64,000 nt of DNA from Aulosira sp. FACHB-615 (GTDB lineage: Bacteria > Cyanobacteriota > Cyanobacteriia > Cyanobacteriales > Nostocaceae): contig NZ_JACJSE010000008.1 of assembly GCF_014698045.1 (NCBI RefSeq), positions 62,001 to 126,000 of the forward strand, written 5' to 3'. This document shows positions 8,631 through 17,238 of this stretch, in pieces. The notes beneath the pieces were generated by a model that had not been told where the DNA came from, made no database searches, and worked only from the letters and a program-made list of their open reading frames with translations. Position 1 is the first letter of the stretch. Every line of letters starts with the position of its first letter. Made by a program: the position numbers and the translations under genes.

Positions 8631-9926
8631 ATGACAGTCAATCGTCTACTTACTCCCATTGAGGAGGCCTTGGAAATAGTTAATCAGACTGGTGGTTCGT
8701 TTAATGTAGTGACAATTAGCCGAATTATTGGGTGTTTAGACGAAGAAATCCTGAGAAAAGCTCTTGATATTGTCCAGTTACGTCATCCTCTGTTAAATGC
8801 TCGGATTATTAATTCCCTAAATCGTCTGTGCTTTGAAACAGGAGCAATTCAAATTCCTCTGCGTAGTGTTAATAGCCAGCATTGGCAAGAGGTTGTGATT
8901 GCAGAAATGAACGAAAAAATAGCGAGTGATGCAGGTTTAGGAAGATGTGTGTTAGTTAAATCGCCGAGTGAGAATCATGTAAATTATCTAATTACAATCT
9001 TGCACCACGCTATCTCAGACGGTTTATCTAGCATCCAACTGCACTCAGAAATATTAACTTATTGTCAAAAAATCGCAGATGGAGAGTTAATCAATTCTGT
9101 TGAAAGTTTACCTGTATTACCACCTATTCAAGAACTGCTACCAGAATCAATGCAGGGATGGTGGGGTAAAATCAAAGGCATTTTCTTGTTATTAAATTTG
9201 CAATTTAAGCAGTTATGGTATCAACCAAAAGCTCTAGATTTTGAGCAATGTGTCCCGATAGAATCTCGTTGTTGTGGGTTGGTTCACCGACAACTAGACA
9301 AAGAACTAACAGAAAAGTTAGTGAATTTTTGCAGACAGGAAAAAACTACAGTACAAGGCGCGTTATGTGCAGCGTTAATGTTTGCAGTCGCTAATCAAAT
9401 TTATGGTTACGAGAGGAAAGATATTTGGTTAAATTGTTGGTCTCATGTTGATTTGCGCCAAAGGTTGCGATCGCTTGTGAGTGAAAATAATCTCGGTGTG
9501 TTGTTTTCGTCCATCACTTCATTTCATCCCCTCACAACCAAAACAACCTTCTGGGATTTAGCACGGGAAGTCAGACAAACTATCATCGCAGGGTTAAATT
9601 CTGATCATCTCTTCAGCATCATTATGATGTACAAGCAGGTACTCAAATTCTTACTGAAGAAACCTAATCAAGCACCTGCAAGTGTCTCTGTAACTAATAT
9701 TGGCAAAGTCAAAATTCCTAAATTTTACGGTCAATTGGAATTAGAACAAATCAGCTTTTTGCCAGTACAGGGTGTTTTTGGTGGTGTTGTGACTTTGGCT
9801 GTGGCAACTTTTGACAGCAAAATGAATTTAAACTTTGCATTTTCTCTACCTGCAATTAGCCAAAATGCGATGGAAGAATTGGCAGACAATTTAGTTGTCT
9901 GCCTGAAGAATGCTTGTGATTTTTAG
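8631..9926 (+). CDS. Condensation-domain/PapA-like acyltransferase
   Basis: A 431-residue protein with the condensation/acetyltransferase signature HHxxxDG seen as HHAISDG (His125-His126, Asp130-Gly131). The C-terminal half has the second structural motif region around WLNCWSHVDLR and SVTNIGKVKIPKF. Such stand-alone enzymes transfer acyl groups to alcohols or amines, as in PapA or alcohol acetyltransferases, and form lipids or secondary metabolites. No carrier protein, NRPS or PKS gene is nearby, so the substrate cannot be guessed. ATG start; no strong ribosome binding site. Confidence 0.75.
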   Translation: MTVNRLLTPIEEALEIVNQTGGSFNVVTISRIIGCLDEEILRKALDIVQLRHPLLNARIINSLNRLCFETGAIQIPLRSVNSQHWQEVVIAEMNEKIASDAGLGRCVLVKSPSENHVNYLITILHHAISDGLSSIQLHSEILTYCQKIADGELINSVESLPVLPPIQELLPESMQGWWGKIKGIFLLLNLQFKQLWYQPKALDFEQCVPIESRCCGLVHRQLDKELTEKLVNFCRQEKTTVQGALCAALMFAVANQIYGYERKDIWLNCWSHVDLRQRLRSLVSENNLGVLFSSITSFHPLTTKTTFWDLAREVRQTIIAGLNSDHLFSIIMMYKQVLKFLLKKPNQAPASVSVTNIGKVKIPKFYGQLELEQISFLPVQGVFGGVVTLAVATFDSKMNLNFAFSLPAISQNAMEELADNLVVCLKNACDF

Positions 9927-9936
9927 ACTTCCCTGA

Positions 9937-10743
9937 TTATTCCAGTTTCAAGAACTTATCTAAAGCAGCCACCATACTAGGGGGCCATCGGCGGATATTT
10001 TTCACCCAGTTGATATCTTTGTAACGGTTATCCAAGCCATAAGCGGCTACCCAGTTGCTTTCGGCTTCACCTTTTTGTCCGTTTACCCAGTAAGCGGCGG
10101 TTAAAGCGGCACGCACATCAGCAAATTTGGGATATTTCCGGGCAATATTTCTCATTTCGCGGATTGCTGGCTCTATTTGACCAGTTTCATATAAAGCGAT
10201 CGCATAGTTAGCACGGGCAAAGGCAAAATTCGGGGCGACTTCGGTAGACTTTTTATAATCTGCGATCGCATCGTCCCATTTTCCTAAACCTGCTTTGGCA
10301 TTGCCGCGATTGTTATAAGCCATTGCATCGTTAGGATCTAATTCTAAAACGTGGTTGTAATCTGCGATCGCCTGATCCCATTTTCCCAAACCTTCTAAAG
10401 CTGTACCCCGATTTAAATAAGGATCTGTCACATTCGGAGCCAATTCTACAGCTTTGTTGTAGTCTGCTAATGCCTCTTGCAGCTTATTTTGACTCACCCG
10501 CGAATTTCCGCGATTACTCCACGCACCCGCATTGGTGGGAAATTTCTCAATAATCTTTGTCCAGTATTTTTCAGCCGTGGCAAAGTCACCCTTATTTGTC
10601 GCTGCAAACGCTTGATTTGCCCACTCATCTCCTTGTTGTATTTCTTCTGGCGTGAAGTTGGGTTGTTGGGATTGTGCCATGACTGGTTGACCCCAGCCAA
10701 ACACAAGTAACACACAAAGAACAACACTAATTAACTTAATCAT
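9937..10743 (-). CDS. Exported tetratricopeptide-repeat protein
   Basis: The signal peptide is MIKLISVVLCVLLVFGWG with a cut near MAQ-SQ (about residue 24). At least four TPR units follow from about residue 55 to 200, with typical AWSNRGNSRV, PYLNRGTALEGLGKWDQAI and AYNNRGNAKAGLGKWDDAI. The last 65 residues are not TPR (WVAAYGLDNRYKDINWVKNIRRWPP). It probably acts as a protein-binding scaffold in the thylakoid lumen or periplasm. Its stop lies 10 bases from that of the convergent acyltransferase gene. Confidence 0.85.
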   Translation of the reverse strand: MIKLISVVLCVLLVFGWGQPVMAQSQQPNFTPEEIQQGDEWANQAFAATNKGDFATAEKYWTKIIEKFPTNAGAWSNRGNSRVSQNKLQEALADYNKAVELAPNVTDPYLNRGTALEGLGKWDQAIADYNHVLELDPNDAMAYNNRGNAKAGLGKWDDAIADYKKSTEVAPNFAFARANYAIALYETGQIEPAIREMRNIARKYPKFADVRAALTAAYWVNGQKGEAESNWVAAYGLDNRYKDINWVKNIRRWPPSMVAALDKFLKLE

Positions 10744-10900
10744 CTGGGTTTACCTGTGTCTATCTGCGGTGGAGATTCCACAATTTATCATGGCGAAAAC
10801 TGTCTCAGACAGCAAGCTAGTAAAACAAGGCAAAAGTAAAAGGTCAAAAGGCAAAAGAAAGAATATTTATACCACGAGCTTTTTAGCAATTACAGATGGT

Positions 10901-11013
10901 CACTGAGTTTCGGCTTCGCGGTAATCGAGCGAAGCGATGCACTGAGCTTGTCGTTCGCGTAGCGTCTCCGGTAGGAGAAGTGTCGAGATTCAACTACCGC
11001 GCCGTCGAAGTGT
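10901..11013. repeat. HIP-rich palindromic intergenic repeat
   Basis: GC-rich, with CGGCTTCGCGG, GAGCGAAGCGATGCACTGAG and CGTCTCCGGTAGGAGAAG. It contrasts with its AT-rich flanks and has no coding frame. Related short palindromes occur at 24408-24458 and 50137-50191. Confidence 0.55.
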
Positions 11014-11058
11014 GGTCTTTTTATTTACGTCGACTTGTAAGCATAAAAACAAAAAATT

Positions 11059-11150
11059 AAGGGTGTACACAAGGGTTGATGTATCCAACACCCTTACACC
11101 CTCACACCCCTAAACCCAATTTCTACATACAATCTTAGTGCGTAAGTCCT
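11059..11150 (-). terminator. GGGTGTA-type hairpin with AGGACTTACGC end, downstream of the DUF2887 gene
   Basis: AAGGGTGT (11059-11066) pairs with ACACCCTT (11088-11095), and further CACACCCCTAAACCC follows. The block ends in CAATCTTAGTGCGTAAGTCCT, closely matching 61278-61296. It lies 6 bases beyond the stop of the minus-strand gene. Confidence 0.5.
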
Positions 11151-11155
11151 TTAGT

Positions 11156-12073
11156 TTATTTTCCCACCGCTTCTAACCAAACCTGCACATCCGCAAGGCT
11201 ACCAAAATCTAACAGTGCTTCGCTCAAATCTTCCAGAACAGGTAAAGGTAAAGAAGAAATTGACAAATACATTTCCTCTGATAACTCGCCAAACCGCTTA
11301 GTTAAAATTCGGATAATCAAGCTAACAGCTTCTTCTGTTCGTCCTTCCTCACGTCCTTCTTCTTTGATTTCACGGTAAACTCTTGTTTCTTGGAGCGTTA
11401 TTCCTAACATCGACTCTACCTCGGCTCGACTTAAGATTTCAAATTTGTACACCATGATCGTCGTTATCATCTCTATTATGGCGCGGCTTGCCCTTTCGGA
11501 TGTTTCTTGACTAGCTCTGGTTAACAAATACCTGGCTTCTGTTGGTGCTTGTTCTGGTTCTACTGTGGTCAGTACCATCAACGCTACCCATAAAGGTAAT
11601 TGACGAATGTCGCCTAACTCGTCTAAATACACCCGATGAACTTGTTCTCCATTTAGCAGGGTACGATGAGGATAAATATCACTCTGTTCAATACTGCGCG
11701 ATGGATAGATAATTACAGCCTGCCAATCGCTGAACCTGGGACGATTGCGGTAGAAATATAACGAGGATTCTGCAAATACCCTTTCATAAAGCTGTTCGTC
11801 TCTTTGAAATTGTACTTCACAGAAATATACAACCCCAGCACCTTCATTGTCTGGAGGCAGAAATACGCCATCGATTTCAAATTTCGGTTCTTTGACAGCT
11901 ACCGAATCAAACCGATACGCTCCTGCATTGTTTGGGATATTTGTCAATAGTTCAAATAATAAACTAGGGGATTGTTGAAAGAGTTTGTAAGCCACTGCGT
12001 TGGCGAGGTTCCCTCGCTTAAAGCAAGTGGCGCACCCGGAGGGTAAAAGATTGAGTCTCGGCGCATGAACCAT
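11156..12073 (-). CDS. DUF2887 / Rpn-family PD-(D/E)XK nuclease-like protein
   Basis: The core begins at AYKLFQQSPSLLFELL, followed by FEIDGVFLPP and VYFCEVQFQRD, which supply the Asp and Glu-x-Gln of a PD-(D/E)XK-type active site (about residues 60-95). A Glu-rich EIKEEGREEGRTEE segment and a C-terminal helical domain end in LEDLSEALLDFGSLADVQVWL, shared with the DUF4351-type protein at 47672-48580. Such proteins are related to Rpn/transposase-like nucleases. The first 26 residues do not look like the family: they are encoded by a GC-rich dispersed repeat. GTG at 11995 (residue 27) may be the older start. Confidence 0.78.
   Translation of the reverse strand: MVHAPRLNLLPSGCATCFKRGNLANAVAYKLFQQSPSLLFELLTNIPNNAGAYRFDSVAVKEPKFEIDGVFLPPDNEGAGVVYFCEVQFQRDEQLYERVFAESSLYFYRNRPRFSDWQAVIIYPSRSIEQSDIYPHRTLLNGEQVHRVYLDELGDIRQLPLWVALMVLTTVEPEQAPTEARYLLTRASQETSERASRAIIEMITTIMVYKFEILSRAEVESMLGITLQETRVYREIKEEGREEGRTEEAVSLIIRILTKRFGELSEEMYLSISSLPLPVLEDLSEALLDFGSLADVQVWLEAVGK
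12000..12060. repeat. Dispersed repeat fused to the 5' end of the DUF2887 gene
   Basis: On the minus strand it reads CCCTCCGGGTGCGCCACTTG, then GCTTTAAGCGAGGGAACC and TCGCCAACGCAGTGG. I know these units from Nostoc intergenic repeats. Here they are read in frame as residues about 7-26 of the protein. Confidence 0.5.
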
Positions 12074-12149
12074 TCTATGTGTTTGTTTTAGTCTGCGATC
12101 GCATCATCCCACATCCCCCACAGCGTAATGGCGATCGCACTTTCTCCCT

Positions 12150-13250
12150 TCACAAAAGAGATAACTGCTCATTCGGTGGCGTAAAATTCATGTGCTTATA
12201 TGCAGCTTTAGTTGCAATCCGACCGCGTGGTGTGCGGCTTAAATAACCAATCTGCATCAGATAAGGTTCGTAAACTTCTTCAATGGTTTGCGGATCTTCA
12301 CCTGTGGCGGCAGCGATAGTTTCTAAACCCACTGGGCCACCATTAAACTGCTCAATAATCACACTGAGCATTTTCCTATCTGTCCAATCTAAGCCGCATG
12401 GGTCTACTTGGAATAGATGGAGTGCTTCTGCGGCGACACTTTCGGTAATTTCTGGCTGTTTTTTCACTTCCGCGAAATCACGTACTCGCTTGAGTAATCT
12501 ATTCGCAATACGTGGTGTACCTCGTGAACGACGGGCAATTTCTGTTGCGCCATCTGGTGTAACGTTGGTTTGTAGTAGCTGCGAACTGCGGAGAACGATT
12601 TGGCTCAGTTCCTCTACTTCATAAAAGCGTAACTTCTGCACCAAGCCAAAGCGATCGCGTAATGGTGAAGTCAAAGCACCCACGCGGGTTGTCGCTCCCA
12701 CCAAGGTAAACTTCGCCAAAGGCAAACTTCTAATCCGGGCGCTGGTACCCTTGCCAATGGTAATATCTAAGCGATAATCCTCCATAGCTGGATAGAGAAT
12801 TTCCTCAGTCATCCGCGAAAGACGATGAATTTCGTCGATGAAGATGATATCGCCGGGTTTTAGGTTAACTAATAACCCAACAATATCTCTAGGGCGTTCT
12901 AACGCTGGCGCACTCGTAATTTTATAGTTGACCCCCATTTCTGATGCTAAAATCATTGCCATTGTCGTTTTACCCAAACCTGGTGGGCCGTATAACAATA
13001 AGTGATCCAGCACTTCCCCTCGTGATTTTGCGGCTTTGATGGCAATTTCTAGCACATCCTTTAAATCTTTCTGCCCAATATAATCGGCAAATCGCTGCGG
13101 CCTGATACTCTCTTCTTGCTTACCTTGCTCGTCCAACACGGCTTCGGGTTGCAAAATTTTTTCTTCGGCAGATGCTTTGACTGATTCTTGTTGCTCCTTG
13201 GGTTTTTTATTGGGTTCTGGAGGCTGTTTTTTTGAGGAGATTATCGCCAT
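12150..13250 (-). CDS. ruvB: Holliday junction branch-migration ATPase RuvB
   Basis: A AAA+ motor that drives branch migration with RuvA. Walker A is GPPGLGKTT (88-96), Walker B FIDEIHRL (137-144), sensor GATTRVG and C-terminal winged helix ending YLSRTPRGR. The 366 residues include a Lys/Gln/Glu-rich N-terminal extension of about 45 residues, usual in filamentous cyanobacteria. The ATG at 13250 is divergent from hisF; ruvA and ruvC are not near, as is common in this group. Confidence 0.97.
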   Translation of the reverse strand: MAIISSKKQPPEPNKKPKEQQESVKASAEEKILQPEAVLDEQGKQEESIRPQRFADYIGQKDLKDVLEIAIKAAKSRGEVLDHLLLYGPPGLGKTTMAMILASEMGVNYKITSAPALERPRDIVGLLVNLKPGDIIFIDEIHRLSRMTEEILYPAMEDYRLDITIGKGTSARIRSLPLAKFTLVGATTRVGALTSPLRDRFGLVQKLRFYEVEELSQIVLRSSQLLQTNVTPDGATEIARRSRGTPRIANRLLKRVRDFAEVKKQPEITESVAAEALHLFQVDPCGLDWTDRKMLSVIIEQFNGGPVGLETIAAATGEDPQTIEEVYEPYLMQIGYLSRTPRGRIATKAAYKHMNFTPPNEQLSLL

Positions 13251-13407
13251 AATTCAGCAATTAATTGTGACTTGAGGAATGATTGAGTGCCATCAATATC
13301 GCAATCCTTGAGAATAAACCTCAGATGCGAAAATTTTGGTTTGGGAATACACGTACCAATTTAAAATTTAAATTCCGGGCAATGAAAGAAGGAGTTAAGA
13401 ATTTACT

Positions 13408-14181
13408 ATGTTGTCTAAAAGAATCTTACCTTGCTTGGATGTGAAGGCGGGACGGGTTGTAAAAGGAGTTAACTTTGTTGATCTCAAAGATGCCGGTGAT
13501 CCTGTGGAGTTGGCGAAGGTTTACAACGATGCTGGGGCAGATGAGTTAGTATTTCTGGATATTACAGCCACTCATGAAGACCGAGGCATAATTCTGGATG
13601 TTGTTTACCGGACTGCTGAACAGGTCTTTATTCCACTCACTGTAGGCGGTGGCATTCAAACCTTAGAAAATGTTAAAGCTTTGTTACGAGCCGGAGCAGA
13701 CAAGGTTAGTATTAACTCTGCGGCAGTACGTGACCCAGACTTGATCAATCGGGCAAGCGATCGCTTTGGTAATCAGTGCATAGTTGTTGCCATTGATGCC
13801 AGACGCAGAGTAGACCCCCAAAATCCCGGCTGGGATGTGTATGTGCGTGGCGGCAGGGAAAACACGGGTTTAGATGCCCTAAAATGGGCGGTTGAAGTTG
13901 AACAACGTGGTGCAGGAGAACTGTTAGTTACAAGTATGGACGCAGATGGGACTCAAGCCGGTTACGACTTAGAGTTAACCAAAGCGATCGCTCAATTAGT
14001 ACAAATTCCAGTTATTGCCTCCGGTGGAGCAGGCAATTGTGAACATATCTATCAAGCTGTAACTGAAGGCAAAGCCGAAGCTGCATTGTTAGCTTCGTTA
14101 CTACACTATGGGCAATTAAGCGTTTCAGAAATTAAACATTATTTGCGCGATCGCTCCATACCAGTACGTTTGTACTCTTAA
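13408..14181 (+). CDS. hisF: Imidazole glycerol phosphate synthase, cyclase subunit HisF
   Basis: HisF converts PRFAR, with ammonia delivered by HisH, to imidazole glycerol phosphate and AICAR in histidine synthesis. It is a 257-residue TIM barrel with catalytic Asp11 (ILPCLDVKAGRVVKG) and Asp130 (VVAIDARR), and phosphate-binding loops TVGGGI and ASGGAG. An AAGGAG lies 13 bases before the ATG. It stands alone; no other his gene is adjacent. Confidence 0.97.
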   Translation: MLSKRILPCLDVKAGRVVKGVNFVDLKDAGDPVELAKVYNDAGADELVFLDITATHEDRGIILDVVYRTAEQVFIPLTVGGGIQTLENVKALLRAGADKVSINSAAVRDPDLINRASDRFGNQCIVVAIDARRRVDPQNPGWDVYVRGGRENTGLDALKWAVEVEQRGAGELLVTSMDADGTQAGYDLELTKAIAQLVQIPVIASGGAGNCEHIYQAVTEGKAEAALLASLLHYGQLSVSEIKHYLRDRSIPVRLYS

Positions 14182-14286
14182 CGCCAAAGATAACATTAAA
14201 ATCCCACTACCTGCCACCGAAATTAACTACACTTCTGAAAATCGATGTTAATATTGATTTATAAGTATTAATAAATATTAAGAAAT

Positions 14287-14478
14287 ATGTTGATTCCTAT
14301 TTTATTATTTGATGTAGCACTGGTGGCATGGTCACTACATTTAATGGAAAAAGCCTATGAAAACAAAGAATTCTCGCTCATGCTGGCTGGTACATTAGTA
14401 GCTCTAGCTGCGGCGGCGATGTTAGTAGTTTACTTTCTTATGGGTCACTGTATGACCTACTTGTTACAAGTCTCGTAG
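14287..14478 (+). CDS. Small membrane protein, unknown
   Basis: 63 residues with two hydrophobic segments (about 1-18 MLIPILLFDVALVAWSLHL and 30-53 SLMLAGTLVALAAAAMLVV) separated by a short charged loop EKAYENKEF. This is compatible with a two-pass inner- or thylakoid-membrane protein. I do not recognise a family. It lies between hisF and tRNA-Ala on the same strand. Confidence 0.55.
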   Translation: MLIPILLFDVALVAWSLHLMEKAYENKEFSLMLAGTLVALAAAAMLVVYFLMGHCMTYLLQVS

Positions 14479-14582
14479 AAATTACGATGTATTAGATTAG
14501 GTTTTTACAACCATTTAATATAGATAATTCATCAGACTTGACAAAAGATAAATTATTCAGCCATAATAAAAAATGGCTTTAC

Positions 14583-14655
14583 GGGGTTATAGCTCAGTTG
14601 GTAGAGCGCTGCAATGGCATTGCAGAGGTCAGCGGTTCGAACCCGCTTAGCTCCA
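14583..14655 (+). tRNA. tRNA-Ala (anticodon GGC)
   Basis: A full 73-base cloverleaf. The acceptor GGGGTTA pairs with TAGCTCC and has the G3-U70 wobble that identifies alanine tRNAs. D arm GCTC/GAGC, anticodon stem CTGCA/TGCAG with loop ATGGCAT (anticodon GGC), and T arm AGCGG-TTCGAAC-CCGCT. The discriminator is A14655 and CCA is not encoded. It reads alanine GCC/GCU codons. Confidence 0.97.
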
Positions 14656-14703
14656 TGTTGTACATTAAATATTTATTGTCAGTTTTAAAGAATTCTTGTC
14701 CAG

Positions 14704-14821
14704 AGTTGAAACCAGTTTTAAACTGCAAGAAGAAATGAATCCAATTATCTGGTGTCGCTACATTCGCATCTCTACGAGCCACCTTGTTAGGTGCTTGACG
14801 AATAGCGTCTATCCAGTCCAC
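14704..14821 (-). pseudogene. Possible remnant reading frame beside tRNA-Ala
   Basis: On the minus strand a frame from GTG at 14821 reads about 40 plausible residues (DWIDAIRQAPNKVARRDANV) before running into tRNA antisense sequence. A GC-richer stretch and GGTGG before the start hint at an old gene end or a transferred fragment. No family recognised. Confidence 0.2.
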
Positions 14822-14878
14822 CTTTTTTAGATATTCTGGAGAATCAAAGAGATTTTTGATGCGTTCAGGGAATCACTT

Positions 14879-15304
14879 ATGGCAGATATTGGCTTGACTC
14901 ATATTGCACTGGGAGTAACCGACATCAATCAAAGCATTGCTTTTTATCAGAAGTATGCTGGTATGAAAGTGGTGCATCGCCGCACTGATGAAACTAATAA
15001 TTTTGAAGTTGCTTGGATTAGTGATTTAACTCGACCATTTGTAATTGTGCTACTGCAATTAGATAAGTCACAATGCCAACCATCATCGGGCTTTCATATT
15101 GGCGTAGCTTGTAAAAGCCGTGAGGAAGTAGATTATCTGTGTCAGCAAGCAAAATCAGAAGGTTTATTGCAAGAAGGGCCGCATGATTATGGTGCGCCTG
15201 TGGGTTACTGGGCGTTTATTTGTGATCCTGATGGTTATCAACTTGAGGTTGCTTATGGTCAGGAAGTTAATTTTACAATTACCCAAGCACAACAACAAGA
15301 ATAA
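14879..15304 (+). CDS. VOC-family (glyoxalase/dioxygenase fold) protein
   Basis: 141 residues with two beta-alpha-beta-beta-beta modules. Probable metal ligands are His8 (GLTHIALGV), the His of GFHIGVAC (about 72) and the Glu of YQLEVAYG (about 130). DPDGYQLEV is the hallmark end of glyoxalase-like enzymes. Possible roles include lactoylglutathione lyase, dioxygenase or resistance proteins; the substrate cannot be told. ATG start. Confidence 0.82.
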   Translation: MADIGLTHIALGVTDINQSIAFYQKYAGMKVVHRRTDETNNFEVAWISDLTRPFVIVLLQLDKSQCQPSSGFHIGVACKSREEVDYLCQQAKSEGLLQEGPHDYGAPVGYWAFICDPDGYQLEVAYGQEVNFTITQAQQQE

Positions 15305-15444
15305 GGATGAGCGATCGCTATGATAAATCCTGGGAGTTAATTGCGACCCATCACCTAAACCTTAGTTATATTCTTCTCAAGAAATAGATTAATTATGCGC
15401 TCATTACTCTTAAATTCTGACTACTGAGTTCTGAATGCTTACAT

Positions 15445-17238
15445 TTAAGCTTCTTCTATTACTTTTGTGGGTATGCTAATGACAAACTCAGTTCCTCCGT
15501 CTGGTATGCAAACACAATATAATTCCCCACGGTGTTTTTTAACGATAATTTGGTAGCTGATGGATAAACCCATCCCGGTACCTTTCCCTACAGGTTTAGT
15601 GGTAAAGAAGGGGTCAAAGATGCGATCGCGGATTTTGGCATTGATTCCGGGGCCATTATCGGTAATACTAATTTTGATGCGATCGCTTGCTTGCAATTGG
15701 GTACGAATTTGAATTTGTGGGTGAGTTATGGTAACTTCTGCTAAAGCATCAATGGCATTGGTTAACAGGCTCATAAATACCTGATTCATCTGTCCAGGAT
15801 GACACATGACCTGTGGCAAATCACCATACTCTTTAATCACTTCAATTCCCGTAGATTCTGGTTGGGATTTCAAGCGATTTTGCAACAGTAACAAGGCATT
15901 ATCAATCCCTTCGTGAATATTCACCAATTTCATGCCTTCTTCGTCAACTCTTGAGAAGTTGCGTAAAGATAAAACAATCTGGCGAATACGCTCGGCTCCA
16001 ATATTCATCGAGTCGAGAACTTTAGGCAAATCATAGCGAATAAAATCTAAATCAATGGTATTAATTTCTTGGTGAGCTTCTGGTGTCCGGGGGACAAAGT
16101 GCTGTTGATAAAGTTCAATTAAATGAAATAAATCCTGTACATAATCATTGGCATATTTCACATTGCCATAAATAAAATTCACCGGGTTATTGATTTCATG
16201 GGCAATACCCGCCACCAATTGTCCCAAACTCGACATTTTTTCTGATTGAATGAGTTGAGACTGGGCTTGTTTTAGTTCTTGCAGTGTCTCTTCTAACTGC
16301 TGAGTTTTAGTGCGAAACTTGGCTTCTGATTTTCTTAAAGCTTTTTCTATCCTCTGTCTGCGAATTTCTTCATGTTTGCGGACTGTGATATCGTGACAAA
16401 TACCAACAAAGTAAATAATACTACCAGTAGTATCTTTGATGGCTGATAAGTAGCAACTGTGCCACCGCCATGTGCCATTTTTATGTTTGACGCGATATTC
16501 AATCGTATCTTGCTGTTCACCTGTGATTAAAGCTTTGGTGAAATAATCTGTACAAGTTGATAAATCTTCGAGATGTACAAAAGAGGCAAAGGGCTGACCT
16601 TCAACTTCTGACACCTCATGCCCTAAAATTTCACTCCAGTTAGGCGACACATAAGAAAATAAACCATCAGGGGTAACCGCAGAAATAATGTTGTTGGCAT
16701 TTTCTACAATAGTCTGAAAATGATCACCACACTCTAAAAAAGCTTCTTGGACTATGTGAGTAATATCGCGCAACAACACAATAATTTCGGTTGATTCTAC
16801 TGGCAACAATTGAGCTTCACAATGAGCTTTATTGTTGCCTACATGCAAACTATATGCAAAACTAACTACCGATTGAGTTTGCCGGACTTGATTGATGGCT
16901 TGATGAAAACGAATAGCAATAGATGTTGGGAAGCACTCGAATAATTGCTTACCTGGAGCTATATTAGTTTGATTGAGAAAATTATAAGGTTTATTTGCTT
17001 GATATTCTAAGATAATGCCTTGGGGATCAATACGAAAGTAGACATCCGCCAGCTTTGGCAAAATTGCCTGCATTTGGTAAGTTGGCTGACTTACCATTGT
17101 CCCTTCTAGCTCATGATTAGCGGCTGGGCGTGCTATATTAATTAACTTGCGATCGCTTGCATTTTTTTGACTGCGCTTCTGCACGACTTTCGCGCTTTCA
17201 TCTTTATTATTTAACTTCTGCACCCTTTCAGAGAACAC
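15445..17238 (-). CDS. PAS-domain sensor histidine kinase
   Basis: A soluble two-component kinase of up to 597 residues. A PAS-like domain lies at about 60-165, a clear PAS/PAC at 172-290 (GLFSYVSPNWSEILGHE, then YFVGICHDITVRK), a coiled coil at 290-335, HisKA with His347 (AGIAHEINNPVNF), and HATPase with DNGPGI and GTGMGLSISYQI. There are no membrane segments, so it senses a cytoplasmic signal. No response regulator is adjacent, so it is an orphan kinase. The GTG start at 17238 is uncertain; an ATG at 17097 (residue 48) keeps both PAS domains. Confidence 0.88.
   Translation of the reverse strand: MFSERVQKLNNKDESAKVVQKRSQKNASDRKLINIARPAANHELEGTMVSQPTYQMQAILPKLADVYFRIDPQGIILEYQANKPYNFLNQTNIAPGKQLFECFPTSIAIRFHQAINQVRQTQSVVSFAYSLHVGNNKAHCEAQLLPVESTEIIVLLRDITHIVQEAFLECGDHFQTIVENANNIISAVTPDGLFSYVSPNWSEILGHEVSEVEGQPFASFVHLEDLSTCTDYFTKALITGEQQDTIEYRVKHKNGTWRWHSCYLSAIKDTTGSIIYFVGICHDITVRKHEEIRRQRIEKALRKSEAKFRTKTQQLEETLQELKQAQSQLIQSEKMSSLGQLVAGIAHEINNPVNFIYGNVKYANDYVQDLFHLIELYQQHFVPRTPEAHQEINTIDLDFIRYDLPKVLDSMNIGAERIRQIVLSLRNFSRVDEEGMKLVNIHEGIDNALLLLQNRLKSQPESTGIEVIKEYGDLPQVMCHPGQMNQVFMSLLTNAIDALAEVTITHPQIQIRTQLQASDRIKISITDNGPGINAKIRDRIFDPFFTTKPVGKGTGMGLSISYQIIVKKHRGELYCVCIPDGGTEFVISIPTKVIEEA

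Noticed and set aside
14594..14660. Minus-strand frame containing SGFEPLTSAMPLQRST
   Set aside because: This is the well-known false translation of tRNA antisense sequence; the tRNA-Ala explains it.
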